DNA from: Pseudonocardia hierapolitana
GTDB lineage: Bacteria > Actinomycetota > Actinomycetes > Mycobacteriales > Pseudonocardiaceae
Assembly (NCBI RefSeq): GCF_007994075.1
Contig: NZ_VIWU01000001.1
Location: forward strand, 5,022,001-5,086,000
Direction of reading: 5' to 3'
Length of the DNA stretch: 64,000 bases
This document shows, one piece after another, positions 27,066 through 37,050 of this stretch. A program made the translations under genes and the position numbers. Numbering within the stretch: position 1 is the first letter of the stretch; every line of letters begins with the position of its first letter. The notes beneath the pieces were generated by a model. That model ran no database searches, was not told the DNA's origin, and saw only the letters and a list, made by a program, of their open reading frames with translations.

Positions 27066-27658
27066 TGGAAGCCTTCCGCACCCACACCGGGATCGGCGTG
27101 CCGCTGCGCCGCTCCAACGTCGACACCGACCAGATCATCCCTGCGGTGTACCTCAAGCGCGTCACCCGCACCGGCTTCGAGGACGGCCTGTTCTCGGCAT
27201 GGCGGAACGACGAGTCGTTCATCCTGAACCAGGAGCCGTTCTCCCGCGGCTCGGTGCTCGTCGCCGGGCCCGACTTCGGCACCGGCTCGTCCCGCGAGCA
27301 CGCGGTCTGGGCGCTGATGGACTACGGCTTCCGCGTCGTCATCTCCTCCCGGTTCGCCGACATCTTCCGCGGCAACTCGGCGAAGCAGGGCCTGGTGGCG
27401 GCGCAGGTCGCCCAGCCCGACGTCGAGCTGCTGTGGAAGCTGCTGGAGAACGAGCCGGGCGTCGAGGTCACGGTCGACCTCGAGGAGAAGACGGTGCAGG
27501 CGCGCGACCTGACCGTCCCGTTCCAGATCGACGACTACACCCGCTGGCGGCTGCTGGAGGGCCTGGACGACATCGGGCTCACACTGCGTCACGTGGACGA
27601 GATCACCTCCTTCGAGGCCACCCGACCCGGCCGGCTGCCCACGACTGCGCAGGTCTGA
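27065..27658 (+). CDS. leuD: 3-isopropylmalate dehydratase, small subunit
   Basis: 197 residues, swivelling domain of isopropylmalate isomerase. The motif [14 protein letters not shown] and the N-terminal [19 protein letters not shown] are characteristic. Normal length. It starts inside the leuC stop; hupB follows 49 bases later. Confidence 0.98.
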   Translation: MEAFRTHTGIGVPLRRSNVDTDQIIPAVYLKRVTRTGFEDGLFSAWRNDESFILNQEPFSRGSVLVAGPDFGTGSSREHAVWALMDYGFRVVISSRFADIFRGNSAKQGLVAAQVAQPDVELLWKLLENEPGVEVTVDLEEKTVQARDLTVPFQIDDYTRWRLLEGLDDIGLTLRHVDEITSFEATRPGRLPTTAQV

Positions 27659-27707
27659 CCGGCGTGCCGCCTCCGGCGGCGTCCGGAACGGGTTCTACCG
27701 TGAACCC

Positions 27708-28211
27708 ATGAACAAGACGCAGCTCGTGGACGCGCTCGCCGAGCGCCTCGGGGACCGGCGCACCGCCGCGGCAGCCGTCGACGGGCTGCTCGAGACGGTC
27801 GTCGAGACGGTCCGCTCCGGCGAGACGGTGACGCTCACCGGGTTCGGGGTCTTCGAGAGCCGCGCGCGGGCCGCCCGCACCGCCCGCAACCCGCGCACCG
27901 GCGAGACCGTGGCCGTGCCGGCCACCACCGTGCCGGCCTTCCGTCCCGGCGCCGGGTTCCGGGCCGCGGTCGGGGCGGTGGCGCAGCCGAACGGCTCCGC
28001 GCCGGCCGCCGCGTCCGCGCCCGCCGCATCCGCTGCCACCGCAGCCGCGCCGGCGAAGCAACCGAAGGGTGGCAAGGCAGCCGAGGCCAAGGCCAAGGAG
28101 GCGAAGCCCGCCGCCAAGGAGTCCAAGGGCAAGGGCCGGGACAAGAAGGACCAGGACAAGAAGGACCAGGACAAGGCCGGCAAGGGCAAGAAGGCCAAGG
28201 CGAAGAAGTAG
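27708..28211 (+). CDS. hupB: HU-type nucleoid protein with lysine/alanine-rich tail
   Basis: 167 residues. Residues 1-90 are HU ([15 protein letters not shown]; the DNA arm [20 protein letters not shown]). Residues ~100-167 are a low-complexity Ala/Lys tail with [11 protein letters not shown] repeats, as in mycobacterial HupB, where the tail adds DNA compaction and is acetylated. Located after leuCD as in Mycobacterium. The basic tail is shorter than in M. tuberculosis. Confidence 0.95.
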   Translation: MNKTQLVDALAERLGDRRTAAAAVDGLLETVVETVRSGETVTLTGFGVFESRARAARTARNPRTGETVAVPATTVPAFRPGAGFRAAVGAVAQPNGSAPAAASAPAASAATAAAPAKQPKGGKAAEAKAKEAKPAAKESKGKGRDKKDQDKKDQDKAGKGKKAKAKK

Positions 28212-28522
28212 GGCGACGCTTCTGGCGTGATCGGCCGCTCGGTGCACGACAGCCGATTGCGGCCGCCAACGCGTTCGGCGGACGAGCGCGCCGTGCTGTC
28301 CCGGCATCGTTCGCTGACGCACCCCGTCTCCGCCTGCGCTCCCCGTCCGATCGGCAGCGTGAGCCGACAACGGCTGCGTGGGCAGGCAGATATCCCCGTC
28401 CTGCCCGCGCGACCCTAGCCTCGGAGGATCGAAGGATCAACGTCTTGTCGGATCGTTGAACGATCCTTACTGTGATGGACGCGGCGCCGCTCAACCCATC
28501 ACCGAGGATCGGAGACAGCACG
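28212..28522. other. Intergenic region containing the lanthipeptide promoter
   Basis: 311 bases between hupB and the lanthipeptide precursor. The first ~200 bases show nothing beyond possible short hairpins. The last ~100 contain GGATCGAAGGATCAACG (28426-28442) and the promoter/palindrome described separately. No regulator gene is present. Confidence 0.6.
28445..28473 (+). promoter_or_regulatory. Promoter of the lanthipeptide operon with palindromic operator in the spacer
   Basis: A -35-like TTGTCG (28445-28450) and -10-like TACTGT (28468-28473) are separated by exactly 17 bases. The spacer is filled by the perfect palindrome GGATCGTTGAACGATCC (28450-28466, 8-1-8). This palindrome contains T-C-GT-TGA-AC-G-A, matching the FadR-subfamily GntR pattern TNGTNNNACNA. 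A degenerate half copy lies just upstream (28426-28442). A bound GntR repressor would cover both promoter elements. Confidence 0.6.
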
Positions 28523-28660
28523 ATGCCGACGGAGACGCTCGCCCCTGCCGACTTCGACCTGGATCTCGAGGTCGCGGAGATCGTGGAGTCGGAGATGTCC
28601 GCGCAGAAGACCGGCGTGACCGACATCTGCACCACCATCTTCTGGCCCTGCCGGAAGTGA
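28523..28660 (+). CDS. lanA: FxLD-type lanthipeptide precursor peptide
   Basis: 45 residues. The acidic leader carries FDLD at residues 11-14 (the FxLD motif) within DFDLDLEVAEIVESEM. The core region from about Thr30 reads TGVTDICTTIFWPCRK, with Cys36 and Cys43 and candidate Thr30, 33, 37 and 38. Thr33-Cys36 and Thr37/38-Cys43 could each form a methyllanthionine ring. The core is hydrophobic with a basic tail. ATG 28523 has GGAG eight bases upstream. LanB and LanC genes follow at once, supporting the assignment. No protease or exporter is in the window, so the leader cleavage site is unknown. Confidence 0.85.
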   Translation: MPTETLAPADFDLDLEVAEIVESEMSAQKTGVTDICTTIFWPCRK

Positions 28661-28700
28661 TCATGTCCGTCCGGCCGGTCCGATGCGACGAGGAACGGGC

Positions 28701-31679
28701 ATGACCCGGAAATCGGTCTTCACGAGTGCTGCCGTGGGCCTGTTGCGGGCCGCGGCTGCGCCGCGCCGGGCCGGCCGGGCGGCCCTCCCGCCCCCGCCCG
28801 ACGAGGTGGTGTGGCTGCGGGAACGTCTGCTCGACCTCACCGCCGACGAGCAGCTCCTCGCGGCCGTCGACGCCGCCAGCCCGAGCCTCGCGCGGGACGT
28901 GCGGGCGATCGCCGCAGGAGCGCCGGTGAAGGCGAAGGACCTGCGGCGCGCCGTCGTCGCGCTCACCAAGTACCACCTGCGGCTGACCGGCCGGGCGACG
29001 CCGTTCGGGCTCCTCGCCGGCGTCGCACCCGTGCGGTTCGGGGAGCGTCCGGCGCTGCGGGCGGGGGACCGGCACGCGCCGGTCAGCCGTCCGGACGCGG
29101 CCTGGCTCGACGGGTTGCTGGGCCGCGTGCGCGCCGTGCCCGCGGTGCTGGCCCGGGCGACCGTCGTCGCCACCCCGGTCCGGTCGGTGCGCGACGGGCG
29201 GCTGTTGCTCCCGGCGCGGCCCGCGGAGCCCGGCGGCCGGCGCCGGGAGGCGTCGATCCGGTTCACGCCGGTCGTCCGCGCGGCGCTGGAGGCCGCGGCC
29301 ACGCCCGTGCGCTGGCCCGAGCTCCTCGCCGGTCTCGCCGGCCGCTTCCACGTCGAGCGGGGCGAGCTCGAGCCGGTGCTGCGGCGGCTCGTCGAGCTCG
29401 GGGCGCTGCTCACCGACCTCGATCCACCCGCGGACTGCACCGATCCCCTCGCGCACGTGCTCGCCGCGGGTGGCGATGCGCACGAGCTGTTCGCGCAGCT
29501 GCGGGGGATCGACACCGATCTGCGCGCCGGGAGGCCGGCCACCGAGCGCATGCTGCGGCTGCACAGGGGCGACGACGCGTCGCCGGTGCAGACCGACCTG
29601 CGCCTCGACGTGGATCTCACCCTCCCGGACGAGGTCGCCCGCGAGGCCGAGCGGGCCGCCACCGCGCTGTGGCGGCTGTCCGCGCCCGTCGCCGCCCCGT
29701 GGTTGCCGGGCTACCACGAGCGGTTCCTCGAGCGGTACGGCACCGAGCGGGCCGTGCCCGTCGCCGAGCTCCTGGCCGACACGGGCCTCGGCCTGCCGCG
29801 GTGGGACGAGGCGGTGTCCGCACCCGGTGCCGACGAGGAGCGCACGCCGGTGCTGGCCGCCGAGCTGCTGGCCGCGGCCCGCGAGCGGCGCGCCGAGATC
29901 GTCCTGGACGACGCCCTGATCGACCGGCTTGCCGAGGACGAGCCCGCCCCGCCGTCCATGGAGCTGTGCGTCGAAGTGCTGGCCGACGGCTGGGAGCGGC
30001 TGTTCGCGGGCGACTTCCGCCTCGTCGTCGGGCAGAGCCTCGGTTCGGCGCTCGCAGGCACCACCGTGGCCCGGTTCGCCCACCTGCTCCCCGAGCTGGA
30101 CGCCGAGCTGACCGACCTGGTGCGCGCCGGCGCGCCCGCGGACGGCGTGCGGGCGGCGCAGGTGGCCTTCCGCCCGCTCGTACCGCGCTCGGCGAACGTC
30201 GCGGCGGTCCCGCAGCGGCTGCCGCTGCGCATCCCGCTGGCGCCCGGCACGGTCGACGGGTCGGTGACCGACCTGCCGCTGCACCGGCTCGCGGTCACCG
30301 CGACCACCCAGCGGCTCCGCCTGGTGGACACGGCGACCGGCACCCGGATCGCCCCGGTGTCCGGCTCGATGCTCAACCCCCGCAGCGGGCACCTGCCGCC
30401 GGTCGCGCGGTTCCTGCTGGAGCTGGGCGGGCAGGACACGCCGCAGTGCGGGCCGTGGAGCTGGGGTGTGCTCGCCGCCGCGCCGTACCTGCCCCGGGTC
30501 CGCCACGGGCGCACCGTGCTCGCACCCGCCCGCTGGTCGCCGCCCGCCGAGCTGGGCGATGCGGCGCTCCCGGCGGATCGGTGGGTCCGGTGCCTCGCCG
30601 GGTGGCGGGAGCGCTGGGACGTACCGCGGCACGTCCGGCTGACGGTCGCCGACAACCACATCCCCGTCGACCTCGACGACCCGCTGCACCAGCTCGTGTT
30701 CCGCGACGAGCTGCGCAGGCACCCGCAGCTCGTGGTGCTCGAGGCGCCCACCGACGCGGGCTGGCTGCGCGGCCCGCACGGCACGCACACCTGCGAGGTG
30801 GTGGTGCAGCTGCTCCGCAGGCGTGCCGAGCCCGCGGCGCCGGTGGTGGCCCGGCCGGTGCTGCGGCGCGAGTCGGACCTGCTCCAGCTGCCCGGCGGCG
30901 AGTGGCTCTACGCGAAGCTCTACGCCACCGAGCCCGCGCAGCGGGCCCTGCTGCGCTCCCGCCTTCCCGAGCTGGTGGACGAGGCAGCGCTGTCCGCGGC
31001 GGGCGTCGACGGCTGGTTCTACGTGCGCTACCGCGACCCCGACCCGCACCTGCGGCTGCGGTTGCACGGCAAGCCGGACGGTCTGTGGGGCGAGCTGCTG
31101 CCCCGCCTGCACGCTTGGGCCACGCGGCTGCGGCAGGACGGGCTGCTGATCACGGCCGTGCTCGACAGCTACGACCCCGAGGTCGAGCGCTACGGAGGGC
31201 CGGAGGCGATGGCCGACGCCGAGCGGGTGTTCCACGCCGACAGCGCGCTCTCGCTCACCCTCACCCGGTACCTGGACGGTGACGACGCCGACGTGCGGGT
31301 TGCGGCGAGCGTGCACGACCTGCTGGTCGGGCTGGATCCCTCGGGCGGGGTGCTCGCGCGGTTCGCCGCTGCGGTGCCGGTGGCCGACCGGCACGCCGTG
31401 CCCGCAGCCCGGCGTGGGCGGCTCGCCGACCTCCTCCCGGCGTCCGGCGGACGGCTCGTCGCCCCCGGCGGCTTCCGGCGCGGCGCACTGGCGGCGTACG
31501 CCGCCACGCTCGAGCGCACCGGGTGCACTCCCGAACGGCTGGCGCACATCGGCGCCGGCCTCGCGCACATGCACTGCAACCGCCTCTTCGGCGTCGACCG
31601 CGCCCGGGAACGGGGCGTCTACGCGCTCCTGCACCGGGCGCTGGTCGTGCGGGCGAACCGGGTGAGGCACGGGCGGTGA
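28701..31679 (+). CDS. lanB: Class I lanthipeptide dehydratase, full length
   Basis: 992 residues. Dehydrates Ser/Thr of the precursor through tRNA-Glu-dependent glutamylation and elimination. The N-terminal glutamylation domain includes KYHLRLTGRATPFGLLAGVA (residues ~90-110). The C-terminal SpaB_C/elimination domain runs from ~733 (GEWLYAKLYATEPAQRALL, GWFYVRYRDPDPHLRLRL). Both halves are in one chain; many FxLD systems have them split. ATG 28701 has GAGG 7-10 bases upstream; another ATG at 28683 lacks one. It starts 40 bases after the precursor stop and its TGA overlaps the lanC GTG. Cytosolic, probably membrane-associated with LanC. Confidence 0.92.
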   Translation: MTRKSVFTSAAVGLLRAAAAPRRAGRAALPPPPDEVVWLRERLLDLTADEQLLAAVDAASPSLARDVRAIAAGAPVKAKDLRRAVVALTKYHLRLTGRATPFGLLAGVAPVRFGERPALRAGDRHAPVSRPDAAWLDGLLGRVRAVPAVLARATVVATPVRSVRDGRLLLPARPAEPGGRRREASIRFTPVVRAALEAAATPVRWPELLAGLAGRFHVERGELEPVLRRLVELGALLTDLDPPADCTDPLAHVLAAGGDAHELFAQLRGIDTDLRAGRPATERMLRLHRGDDASPVQTDLRLDVDLTLPDEVAREAERAATALWRLSAPVAAPWLPGYHERFLERYGTERAVPVAELLADTGLGLPRWDEAVSAPGADEERTPVLAAELLAAARERRAEIVLDDALIDRLAEDEPAPPSMELCVEVLADGWERLFAGDFRLVVGQSLGSALAGTTVARFAHLLPELDAELTDLVRAGAPADGVRAAQVAFRPLVPRSANVAAVPQRLPLRIPLAPGTVDGSVTDLPLHRLAVTATTQRLRLVDTATGTRIAPVSGSMLNPRSGHLPPVARFLLELGGQDTPQCGPWSWGVLAAAPYLPRVRHGRTVLAPARWSPPAELGDAALPADRWVRCLAGWRERWDVPRHVRLTVADNHIPVDLDDPLHQLVFRDELRRHPQLVVLEAPTDAGWLRGPHGTHTCEVVVQLLRRRAEPAAPVVARPVLRRESDLLQLPGGEWLYAKLYATEPAQRALLRSRLPELVDEAALSAAGVDGWFYVRYRDPDPHLRLRLHGKPDGLWGELLPRLHAWATRLRQDGLLITAVLDSYDPEVERYGGPEAMADAERVFHADSALSLTLTRYLDGDDADVRVAASVHDLLVGLDPSGGVLARFAAAVPVADRHAVPAARRGRLADLLPASGGRLVAPGGFRRGALAAYAATLERTGCTPERLAHIGAGLAHMHCNRLFGVDRARERGVYALLHRALVVRANRVRHGR

Positions 31680-32977
31680 CCGCGCTCCCGCTCGCCGTGT
31701 CGCCGGACCTGCGCCGGCGCGCGATCACCGTGGCCGTCGAGGTGGCCGACCGGCTCCGCTCCCCAGAGCCGGTCGCCGCCTCGGCCCGCCGTGCCCGACG
31801 CCCGGCGGGCCACCCGGTGTGGGACGCCTCCTCGCTGCTGCTCGGCCACCCGGGCGTCGCGCTCCTGCACGCGACGATGTCGGTCGCCGACCCGTCGTGG
31901 GCCGCGGCCACGCACGCCCACATGGCGGCGGCATCGGGTGGAGCGGGAGCGGACCTCGTGCCCGCGGCCGTGTTGCACGGAAGCGTCCACGGCGGCTACC
32001 CGAAGCTCCTCCGCACGCTCGCCGAAGCGGTGGCGGTGGCCTGCACGCATCAGGTCGAGGCGCAGGCCCGGCGGGTCGCACACGATGGCCCCGGCCTCGC
32101 GGTCGCCGACTACGACGTGGTGAGCGGGCTCGCGGGCAAGGGCAGGCTCCTGCTGGCGCTCGGCGACGACCGCAGCTCCGAGGCGCTCCACACCGCGCTC
32201 GGCCACCTCGTCGCGTGCACCCGCCCCGTCACCGCGCACGACGCGGCCGTCCCGGGATGGTGGTGCCGGCCCGGGGACTGCGTCGAGTTCCCGCAGGGGT
32301 ACCTGGACGTCGGCCTCGCGCACGGCATCGCCGGGCCCCTCGCGCTGATGGCGCTGGCCCACGACCGCGGGCACCGGGTGGAGGGCATGCCCGATGCGAT
32401 GCGCACGATCGTGGACTGGCTGCTGCGCCGGGCCGTGCGCGACGAGCACGGGCCGATGTGGCCGTCCCGGATCGGGTTCGCGCAGGAGATCGGGGACGAG
32501 CCGGTCGTCCCCGACGCGGTCAAGGCGGCCTGGTGCTACGGCACGGCGGGCGTCGCCCGCGCGCTGCACCTGGCCGGCATCGCGCTCGGTGACCGCATGC
32601 TGTGCGCAACGGCGGTGCAGGCGCTGCGGGGAGCGGCGCTGCGCCCGTGGTCCGAGGCGGACCTCGTCGGGCCGACGATCTGCCACGGCGCGGCCGGGCT
32701 CCTGCAGGTCGTGCTGCGCGTCAGCGAACGCGACCCGGACCCGGTGCTGCTGAACGCGGCGGGCCTGCTCGCGCAGCGGGTGCTCTACGACCTCGACCGC
32801 ACGGCGCCGTTCGGCTTCCGCCACGCGCACCGGACCCGAGCCGGACGCGTCGTCGGTGTGGACGAACCCGGCCTGCTCCAGGGCGCGGCGGGCGTGGCGC
32901 TCGTGCTCGCGACGTTCGCCCACCACCCCGGCACGGTCGGCCCGGACGTCTGGGACGCCCCGCTGATGTTGAGCTAG
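31676..32977 (+). CDS. lanC: Lanthionine synthetase C-like cyclase
   Basis: 433 residues. Catalyses Cys addition to dehydro-residues to close (methyl)lanthionine rings. Zinc ligands are Cys287 (AAWCYGTAG), Cys336 and His337 (TICHGAAG). The conserved LAHGIAGPLALM (His216) and the terminal LLQGAAGVALVL complete the alpha-toroid repeats. GTG 31676 overlaps the lanB stop (GTGA), so the enzymes are made together. Only four bases separate its stop from the convergent mutT1 gene, so the cluster ends exactly here. Confidence 0.92.
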   Translation: MTALPLAVSPDLRRRAITVAVEVADRLRSPEPVAASARRARRPAGHPVWDASSLLLGHPGVALLHATMSVADPSWAAATHAHMAAASGGAGADLVPAAVLHGSVHGGYPKLLRTLAEAVAVACTHQVEAQARRVAHDGPGLAVADYDVVSGLAGKGRLLLALGDDRSSEALHTALGHLVACTRPVTAHDAAVPGWWCRPGDCVEFPQGYLDVGLAHGIAGPLALMALAHDRGHRVEGMPDAMRTIVDWLLRRAVRDEHGPMWPSRIGFAQEIGDEPVVPDAVKAAWCYGTAGVARALHLAGIALGDRMLCATAVQALRGAALRPWSEADLVGPTICHGAAGLLQVVLRVSERDPDPVLLNAAGLLAQRVLYDLDRTAPFGFRHAHRTRAGRVVGVDEPGLLQGAAGVALVLATFAHHPGTVGPDVWDAPLMLS

Positions 32978-32981
32978 AGGA

Positions 32982-33905
32982 TCAGCTGCCGGTCGGGTGC
33001 ACGTAGTAGTCGGCGGCTCGGAGTGTGGCGTCGGGGCCGAAGGTGAGCAGCCAGGTGCTGCCCTTCTTCGCCGGCACGTCGCCCGGGTCGACCCCGGGCA
33101 GACCGGCGCTGGTGGCGAGGGTCCCCACGAGCTCGGGGATCACCCCGCCCTGGCTGCACACGACGGTGACGCCGGGGGCCGCGGCGAGCGCCCGGAAGCG
33201 GGCGAGGGCGGCCGCGGGATCCGCCCGGTAGCCGCTCTCGCCGAGCAGCGGCTCCTCACCGATCGGCAGGGACAGCCGGTCGGCGAGGGGCACGACCGTG
33301 TCGCGGCAGCGCACCAGGGGTGCGGAGACCACGCGGTCCGGGCCGAACAGCCCGAGCAGCCCGTCGAGCTGCAGGGCCTGCTCCCGGCCGGACCCGGAGA
33401 GCGGGCGCAACGCGTCGTCGCCGTCCCACTGGCTGCGGCTGCCCGCCTTCCCGTGCCGGACGAGCGCGATCACCGAGAACGGCGGACCGGTCTCCGCGAA
33501 GCGGTGCAGGACGTCGCGGTCGTGCGGATAGGAGAGCAGCTCCATGGCGGACGGCGGGTCCAGCCAGCGCAGCTCGTCGGTCTCGGCTCCCGGCGTGAAC
33601 TCGCCGCGCCGGGCCTCCGCCGCCCAGTACCGCACCAGCTTGCCGCCCTCCGGCACGGAGTAGCGGACGTCGCCGAGCAGCGGGCCGAGCCGCGACGCCT
33701 GGCCGGTCTCCTCGGCGATCTCCCGGACGGCGGCGAACGGCATCGTCTCGCCCGAGTCGAGCTTGCCCTTCGGGAACGACCAGTCGTCGTACTTCGGCCG
33801 GTGCACGAGCGCGATCTCGACGCCGTGCGTTCCGGCGCGCCACAGCACCGCGCCTGCGGCGAGCACGTCCGCCGCGGTGGGTTCCATGACGCGAGGCGCC
33901 GTCAC
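32982..33905 (-). CDS. mutT1: Nudix hydrolase fused to histidine phosphatase (MutT1-type)
   Basis: 307 residues. The N-terminal Nudix domain has the box [22 protein letters not shown] (residues ~48-70). The C-terminal histidine phosphatase domain starts at [10 protein letters not shown] (~150). The two-domain form equals mycobacterial MutT1, which hydrolyses 8-oxo-dGTP/GTP and diadenosine polyphosphates. The GTG start overlaps the ppk1 stop by two to three bases (in-frame ATG at 33887 is an alternative). The gene order ppk1-mutT1-hupB is conserved in mycobacteria; here the lanthipeptide genes intervene. Confidence 0.93.
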   Translation of the reverse strand: MTAPRVMEPTAADVLAAGAVLWRAGTHGVEIALVHRPKYDDWSFPKGKLDSGETMPFAAVREIAEETGQASRLGPLLGDVRYSVPEGGKLVRYWAAEARRGEFTPGAETDELRWLDPPSAMELLSYPHDRDVLHRFAETGPPFSVIALVRHGKAGSRSQWDGDDALRPLSGSGREQALQLDGLLGLFGPDRVVSAPLVRCRDTVVPLADRLSLPIGEEPLLGESGYRADPAAALARFRALAAAPGVTVVCSQGGVIPELVGTLATSAGLPGVDPGDVPAKKGSTWLLTFGPDATLRAADYYVHPTGS

Positions 33906-36241
33906 TCGGTGTCCGTCGGCGAGCTGGCGGCGTGGCGGACCATCATCTCGGCCTGGTGGTCGCGCACGTGGGAGATGTCCGAGCCGGCAGGCGGCGACGG
34001 TTCCCACGGCCCGTCCGGATGCAGCGTCCAGCACCGGGTGGCCGGGTCGAGCGCGGAGTCGAACATGTCGCCGAGCTGCTTGGACAACCGCGGCTCGGCC
34101 ACCCGCAGCAGCACCTCGACGCGCCGGTCGAGGTTGCGGTGCATCATGTCGGCGCTGCCGATCCAATACTCGTCGGCGGCGGCGAAGTGGAAGACCCGCG
34201 AGTGCTCGAGGAACCGGCCGAGGATCGAGCGCACCCGGATGTTCTCCGAGAGCCCCGGCCTGCCGGGGCGCAGCGCGCAGATGCCGCGCACCAGGATGTC
34301 GACGGGCACACCGGCCTGCGACGCCCGGTAGAGCGCGTCGATCACCTGCTCGTCGACCAGTGAGTTGACCTTGATGCGGACCCCGGCGTCGCGGCCCTCC
34401 CGCTTGGCCTCGATCTCGTCCTCGATGCGGCGCACGATCCCGCGCCGCACGCCGTAGGGCGCCACGAGCAGGCTGCGGTAGGAGGTCTGGCGGGAGTAGC
34501 CGGTGAGCGAGTTGAACAGGTCGGTGAGGTCGGCCCCGATCGTCGGGTCGGCCGTGAGCACGCCCATGTCCTCGTAGAGCCGGGCGGTCTTGGGGTTGTA
34601 GTTGCCGGTGCCGATGTGGCAGTAGCGGCGGATCGTCGAGCCCTCCTGGCGCACCACGAGCGAGGTCTTGCAGTGGGTCTTCAGTCCCACCAGCCCGTAG
34701 ACGACGTGCACTCCCGCCTTCTCCAGCTCACGGGCCCAGCGGATGTTGGCCTGCTCGTCGAACCGCGCCTTGATCTCGACGAGCGCGACGACCTGCTTGC
34801 CGGCCGCGGCGGCGTCGATGAGGGCGTCGACGATCGGCGAGTCGCCGGACGTGCGGTAGAGGGTCTGCTTGATCGCGAGCACGTTCGGGTCGGACGCCGC
34901 CTGCTCGATGAACCGCTGCACGCTCGTGGAGAACGAGTCGTACGGGTGGTGCACGAGCACGTCGCCCTCCCGCAGCGTGGCGAAGACGCTGCGCGGGGTC
35001 TCCCGGTCCGCGAAGGCGGGGTGGGTGGCCGGCACCCAGGGGTCGTCCTTGATGTCGGGCCGGTCGACCGCGTGCACGGCCCACAGGGCGGTGAGGTCCA
35101 GCAGACCGGGCACGGTGACGACGTCGTGCGGGTCGACGTCGAGCTCGCGCAGGAGCAGTTCCAGCACGTGCTCGCTCATGGTGTCGGTGACCTCGAGGCG
35201 CACCGGCGGGCCGAACCGGCGGCGGGCGAGCTCGCGCTCGAGCGACTGCAGGAGGTCCTCGTCGCGGTCCTCCTCGACCTCGAGGTCGGCGTTGCGGGTG
35301 ACCCGGAACGCGTGCACCTCGGCCACCTCGACGCCGGTGAACAGCTCCCCGAGGTGCGCGGAGATCAGGTCCTCGATGGGCAGGAACGTGACTGTGTCGT
35401 CCTCGGTGTCGACGCGCACGAGCCGGGGCACGTTGTTGGGCACCTTGACGCGCGCGAACCGCTCGGTGCGCCCGTCCGGGTCGCGGACGGTGACGGCCAG
35501 GTTCAGCGAGAGCCCCGAGATGTACGGGAACGGGTGCGCCGGGTCGACCGCGAGCGGCGTGAGCACCGGGAACACCTGGGCTGAGAAGTAGGCCGACAGC
35601 CGCGCGCGCTGGTCGTCGGACAGGTCCGCCCAGCGCAGGATGCGGATCCCCTGCGCCTCCAGCTCGGGCCGGACGTGGTCGAGGAACACCCGTGCGTGCG
35701 CCACCTGGATCGCCTGGGTGCGCGCGGAGATGCGGGCCAGCTGCTCGCGGGGGGAGAGGCCGTCGGCGCTGCGCACGGCGAGCCCGGTCTCGTCGCGGCG
35801 CTTCAGGCCCGCGACGCGGACCATGTAGAACTCGTCGAGGTTCGACGCGAAGATCGCCAGGAACTTGGCGCGCTCCAGCAGCGGCTGGCTCGGGTCCTCG
35901 GCGAGGGCCAGCACCCGGGCGTTGAAGTCCAGCCAGGACAGCTCGCGGTTGAAGTAGCGGTCCTCCGGCAGCTCCGAGACCGGGGCGCGGGTGCGCGCAG
36001 GCGGGCTCACCGGCACCGCGGCCGCTGTTGGCGCGTTCGCCGTGCGGGCGCCGGTGGCAGGCGCGGCCGGGGCGGTCACCCCGTTCGTGGTGGTGGTGCC
36101 GGCCGGACTGACCCGCCGCGTCGACGGTCGGGGCGCGCTGCGCGCCGACCGGGCCCGACGAGGGGTGGTCACCTCGCCCGAGCCGTTCGCCTTGGTCCTA
36201 CCCGAGTCGTCAACCACGTCGCCGATTGTTCCCCACCGCAC
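33902..36241 (-). CDS. ppk1: Polyphosphate kinase 1
   Basis: 779 residues. Makes polyphosphate from ATP, reversibly. Residues ~90-200 hold the N-terminal domain ([21 protein letters not shown]). The phospho-accepting histidine is His542 in [17 protein letters not shown]. The first ~85 residues are a low-complexity Ala/Pro/Thr/Arg extension that is probably disordered. I take GTG 36241; GTG 36217 is also possible. Coupled to mutT1 by overlap. Confidence 0.95.
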   Translation of the reverse strand: MRWGTIGDVVDDSGRTKANGSGEVTTPRRARSARSAPRPSTRRVSPAGTTTTNGVTAPAAPATGARTANAPTAAAVPVSPPARTRAPVSELPEDRYFNRELSWLDFNARVLALAEDPSQPLLERAKFLAIFASNLDEFYMVRVAGLKRRDETGLAVRSADGLSPREQLARISARTQAIQVAHARVFLDHVRPELEAQGIRILRWADLSDDQRARLSAYFSAQVFPVLTPLAVDPAHPFPYISGLSLNLAVTVRDPDGRTERFARVKVPNNVPRLVRVDTEDDTVTFLPIEDLISAHLGELFTGVEVAEVHAFRVTRNADLEVEEDRDEDLLQSLERELARRRFGPPVRLEVTDTMSEHVLELLLRELDVDPHDVVTVPGLLDLTALWAVHAVDRPDIKDDPWVPATHPAFADRETPRSVFATLREGDVLVHHPYDSFSTSVQRFIEQAASDPNVLAIKQTLYRTSGDSPIVDALIDAAAAGKQVVALVEIKARFDEQANIRWARELEKAGVHVVYGLVGLKTHCKTSLVVRQEGSTIRRYCHIGTGNYNPKTARLYEDMGVLTADPTIGADLTDLFNSLTGYSRQTSYRSLLVAPYGVRRGIVRRIEDEIEAKREGRDAGVRIKVNSLVDEQVIDALYRASQAGVPVDILVRGICALRPGRPGLSENIRVRSILGRFLEHSRVFHFAAADEYWIGSADMMHRNLDRRVEVLLRVAEPRLSKQLGDMFDSALDPATRCWTLHPDGPWEPSPPAGSDISHVRDHQAEMMVRHAASSPTDTE

Positions 36242-36312
36242 CCGTCATGTGTCGAGTCCGTGCGGACATCGGAGTGAACGGTTGGTTGCGAACCGTGCTG
36301 CTCGGGACGGGA

Positions 36313-36990
36313 TCAGCAGCCCGGGATCAGGGCGAGGGCGCAGCTCGTGTGCTCGCCGAGGCCGAGTGCGGCGGCCTCGCGCAGGTCGGCGGCGGTGTCG
36401 ACGTCGCGGTGCAGGCCGGGCCACTCCCCGAGGAGGGGGTGGGCGCCCGACCGTTCGTGCCGGCGCGCCGAACCCGCCCCGAACAGCGGGTCGAGGGCCA
36501 CCCCGGGGGCGGCGAGCAGGAAGGTGGTGCCGGTGCCCTCTGCGTCGGCGACGAAGGCCCGCCGCGCGCCGGCCGCGAACAGGCCGAGAGCGGCCTCGAT
36601 CGCTTCGCCGAGCTCGTCGGGGCGCAGGGCGGGGAGATCGGCCTGCAACGCGCCGACGACCGCGGCGGGGTCGCGTTCGCGCAGCAGGGCGGCGCCGCGG
36701 TCGTACGCGGGGTTGAGGCCGGCCACCGGGCCGTCCGGGGCGACGTCGATTCCGAAGACGCCCAGCTCGGCGGCCACGACGGGGTCGGAGCTGACCACCA
36801 GCAGGTGCCGGACGGAAGGGGCGGCTCGCACCGCGTCGATCGTGTCGCGCAGGAGGGCCATCGCCAGCCGGGCGTGGGCGCGGGGCTCGCCGATGCCGCC
36901 GTCCGCGGCACCGCGGAGCCGGGACTTCGCCTTGGTGAGCGGCTTGACGGGGACGACGAGGTCCACGGACGCCCTGTCGATCGAGGTCAC
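36313..36990 (-). CDS. fbiD: Phosphoenolpyruvate/2-phospho-L-lactate guanylyltransferase
   Basis: 225 residues. First step of coenzyme F420 side-chain activation (CofC/FbiD family): GTP plus phosphoenolpyruvate (or phospholactate). The N-terminal VDLVVPVKPLTKAKSRL is the nucleotide-binding start; DVAPDGPVAGLNPAYDRGA and ALQADLPALRPDEL carry the catalytic acidic residues. GTG 36990 has GGAGAG upstream. Its position beside ppk1 matches Rv2983 of M. tuberculosis. Divergent from plsC. Confidence 0.9.
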   Translation of the reverse strand: MTSIDRASVDLVVPVKPLTKAKSRLRGAADGGIGEPRAHARLAMALLRDTIDAVRAAPSVRHLLVVSSDPVVAAELGVFGIDVAPDGPVAGLNPAYDRGAALLRERDPAAVVGALQADLPALRPDELGEAIEAALGLFAAGARRAFVADAEGTGTTFLLAAPGVALDPLFGAGSARRHERSGAHPLLGEWPGLHRDVDTAADLREAAALGLGEHTSCALALIPGC

Positions 36991-37050
36991 CTCTCCATCG
37001 TGCCTGACCCGGTAGTGGACCTCGGGAGCCGCGCCAGGAAGACTCTGGGC

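Noticed and set aside
28491..31670. Long minus-strand frame opposite the lanthipeptide dehydratase gene
   Set aside because: Antisense shadow; the plus strand encodes a motif-complete LanB and the minus translation is low-complexity.
32602..33006. Small plus-strand frame over the lanC end as a possible immunity peptide
   Set aside because: It is a shifted frame of lanC and the convergent mutT1 end, Arg/Gly-rich and without a hydrophobic segment or own ribosome site.
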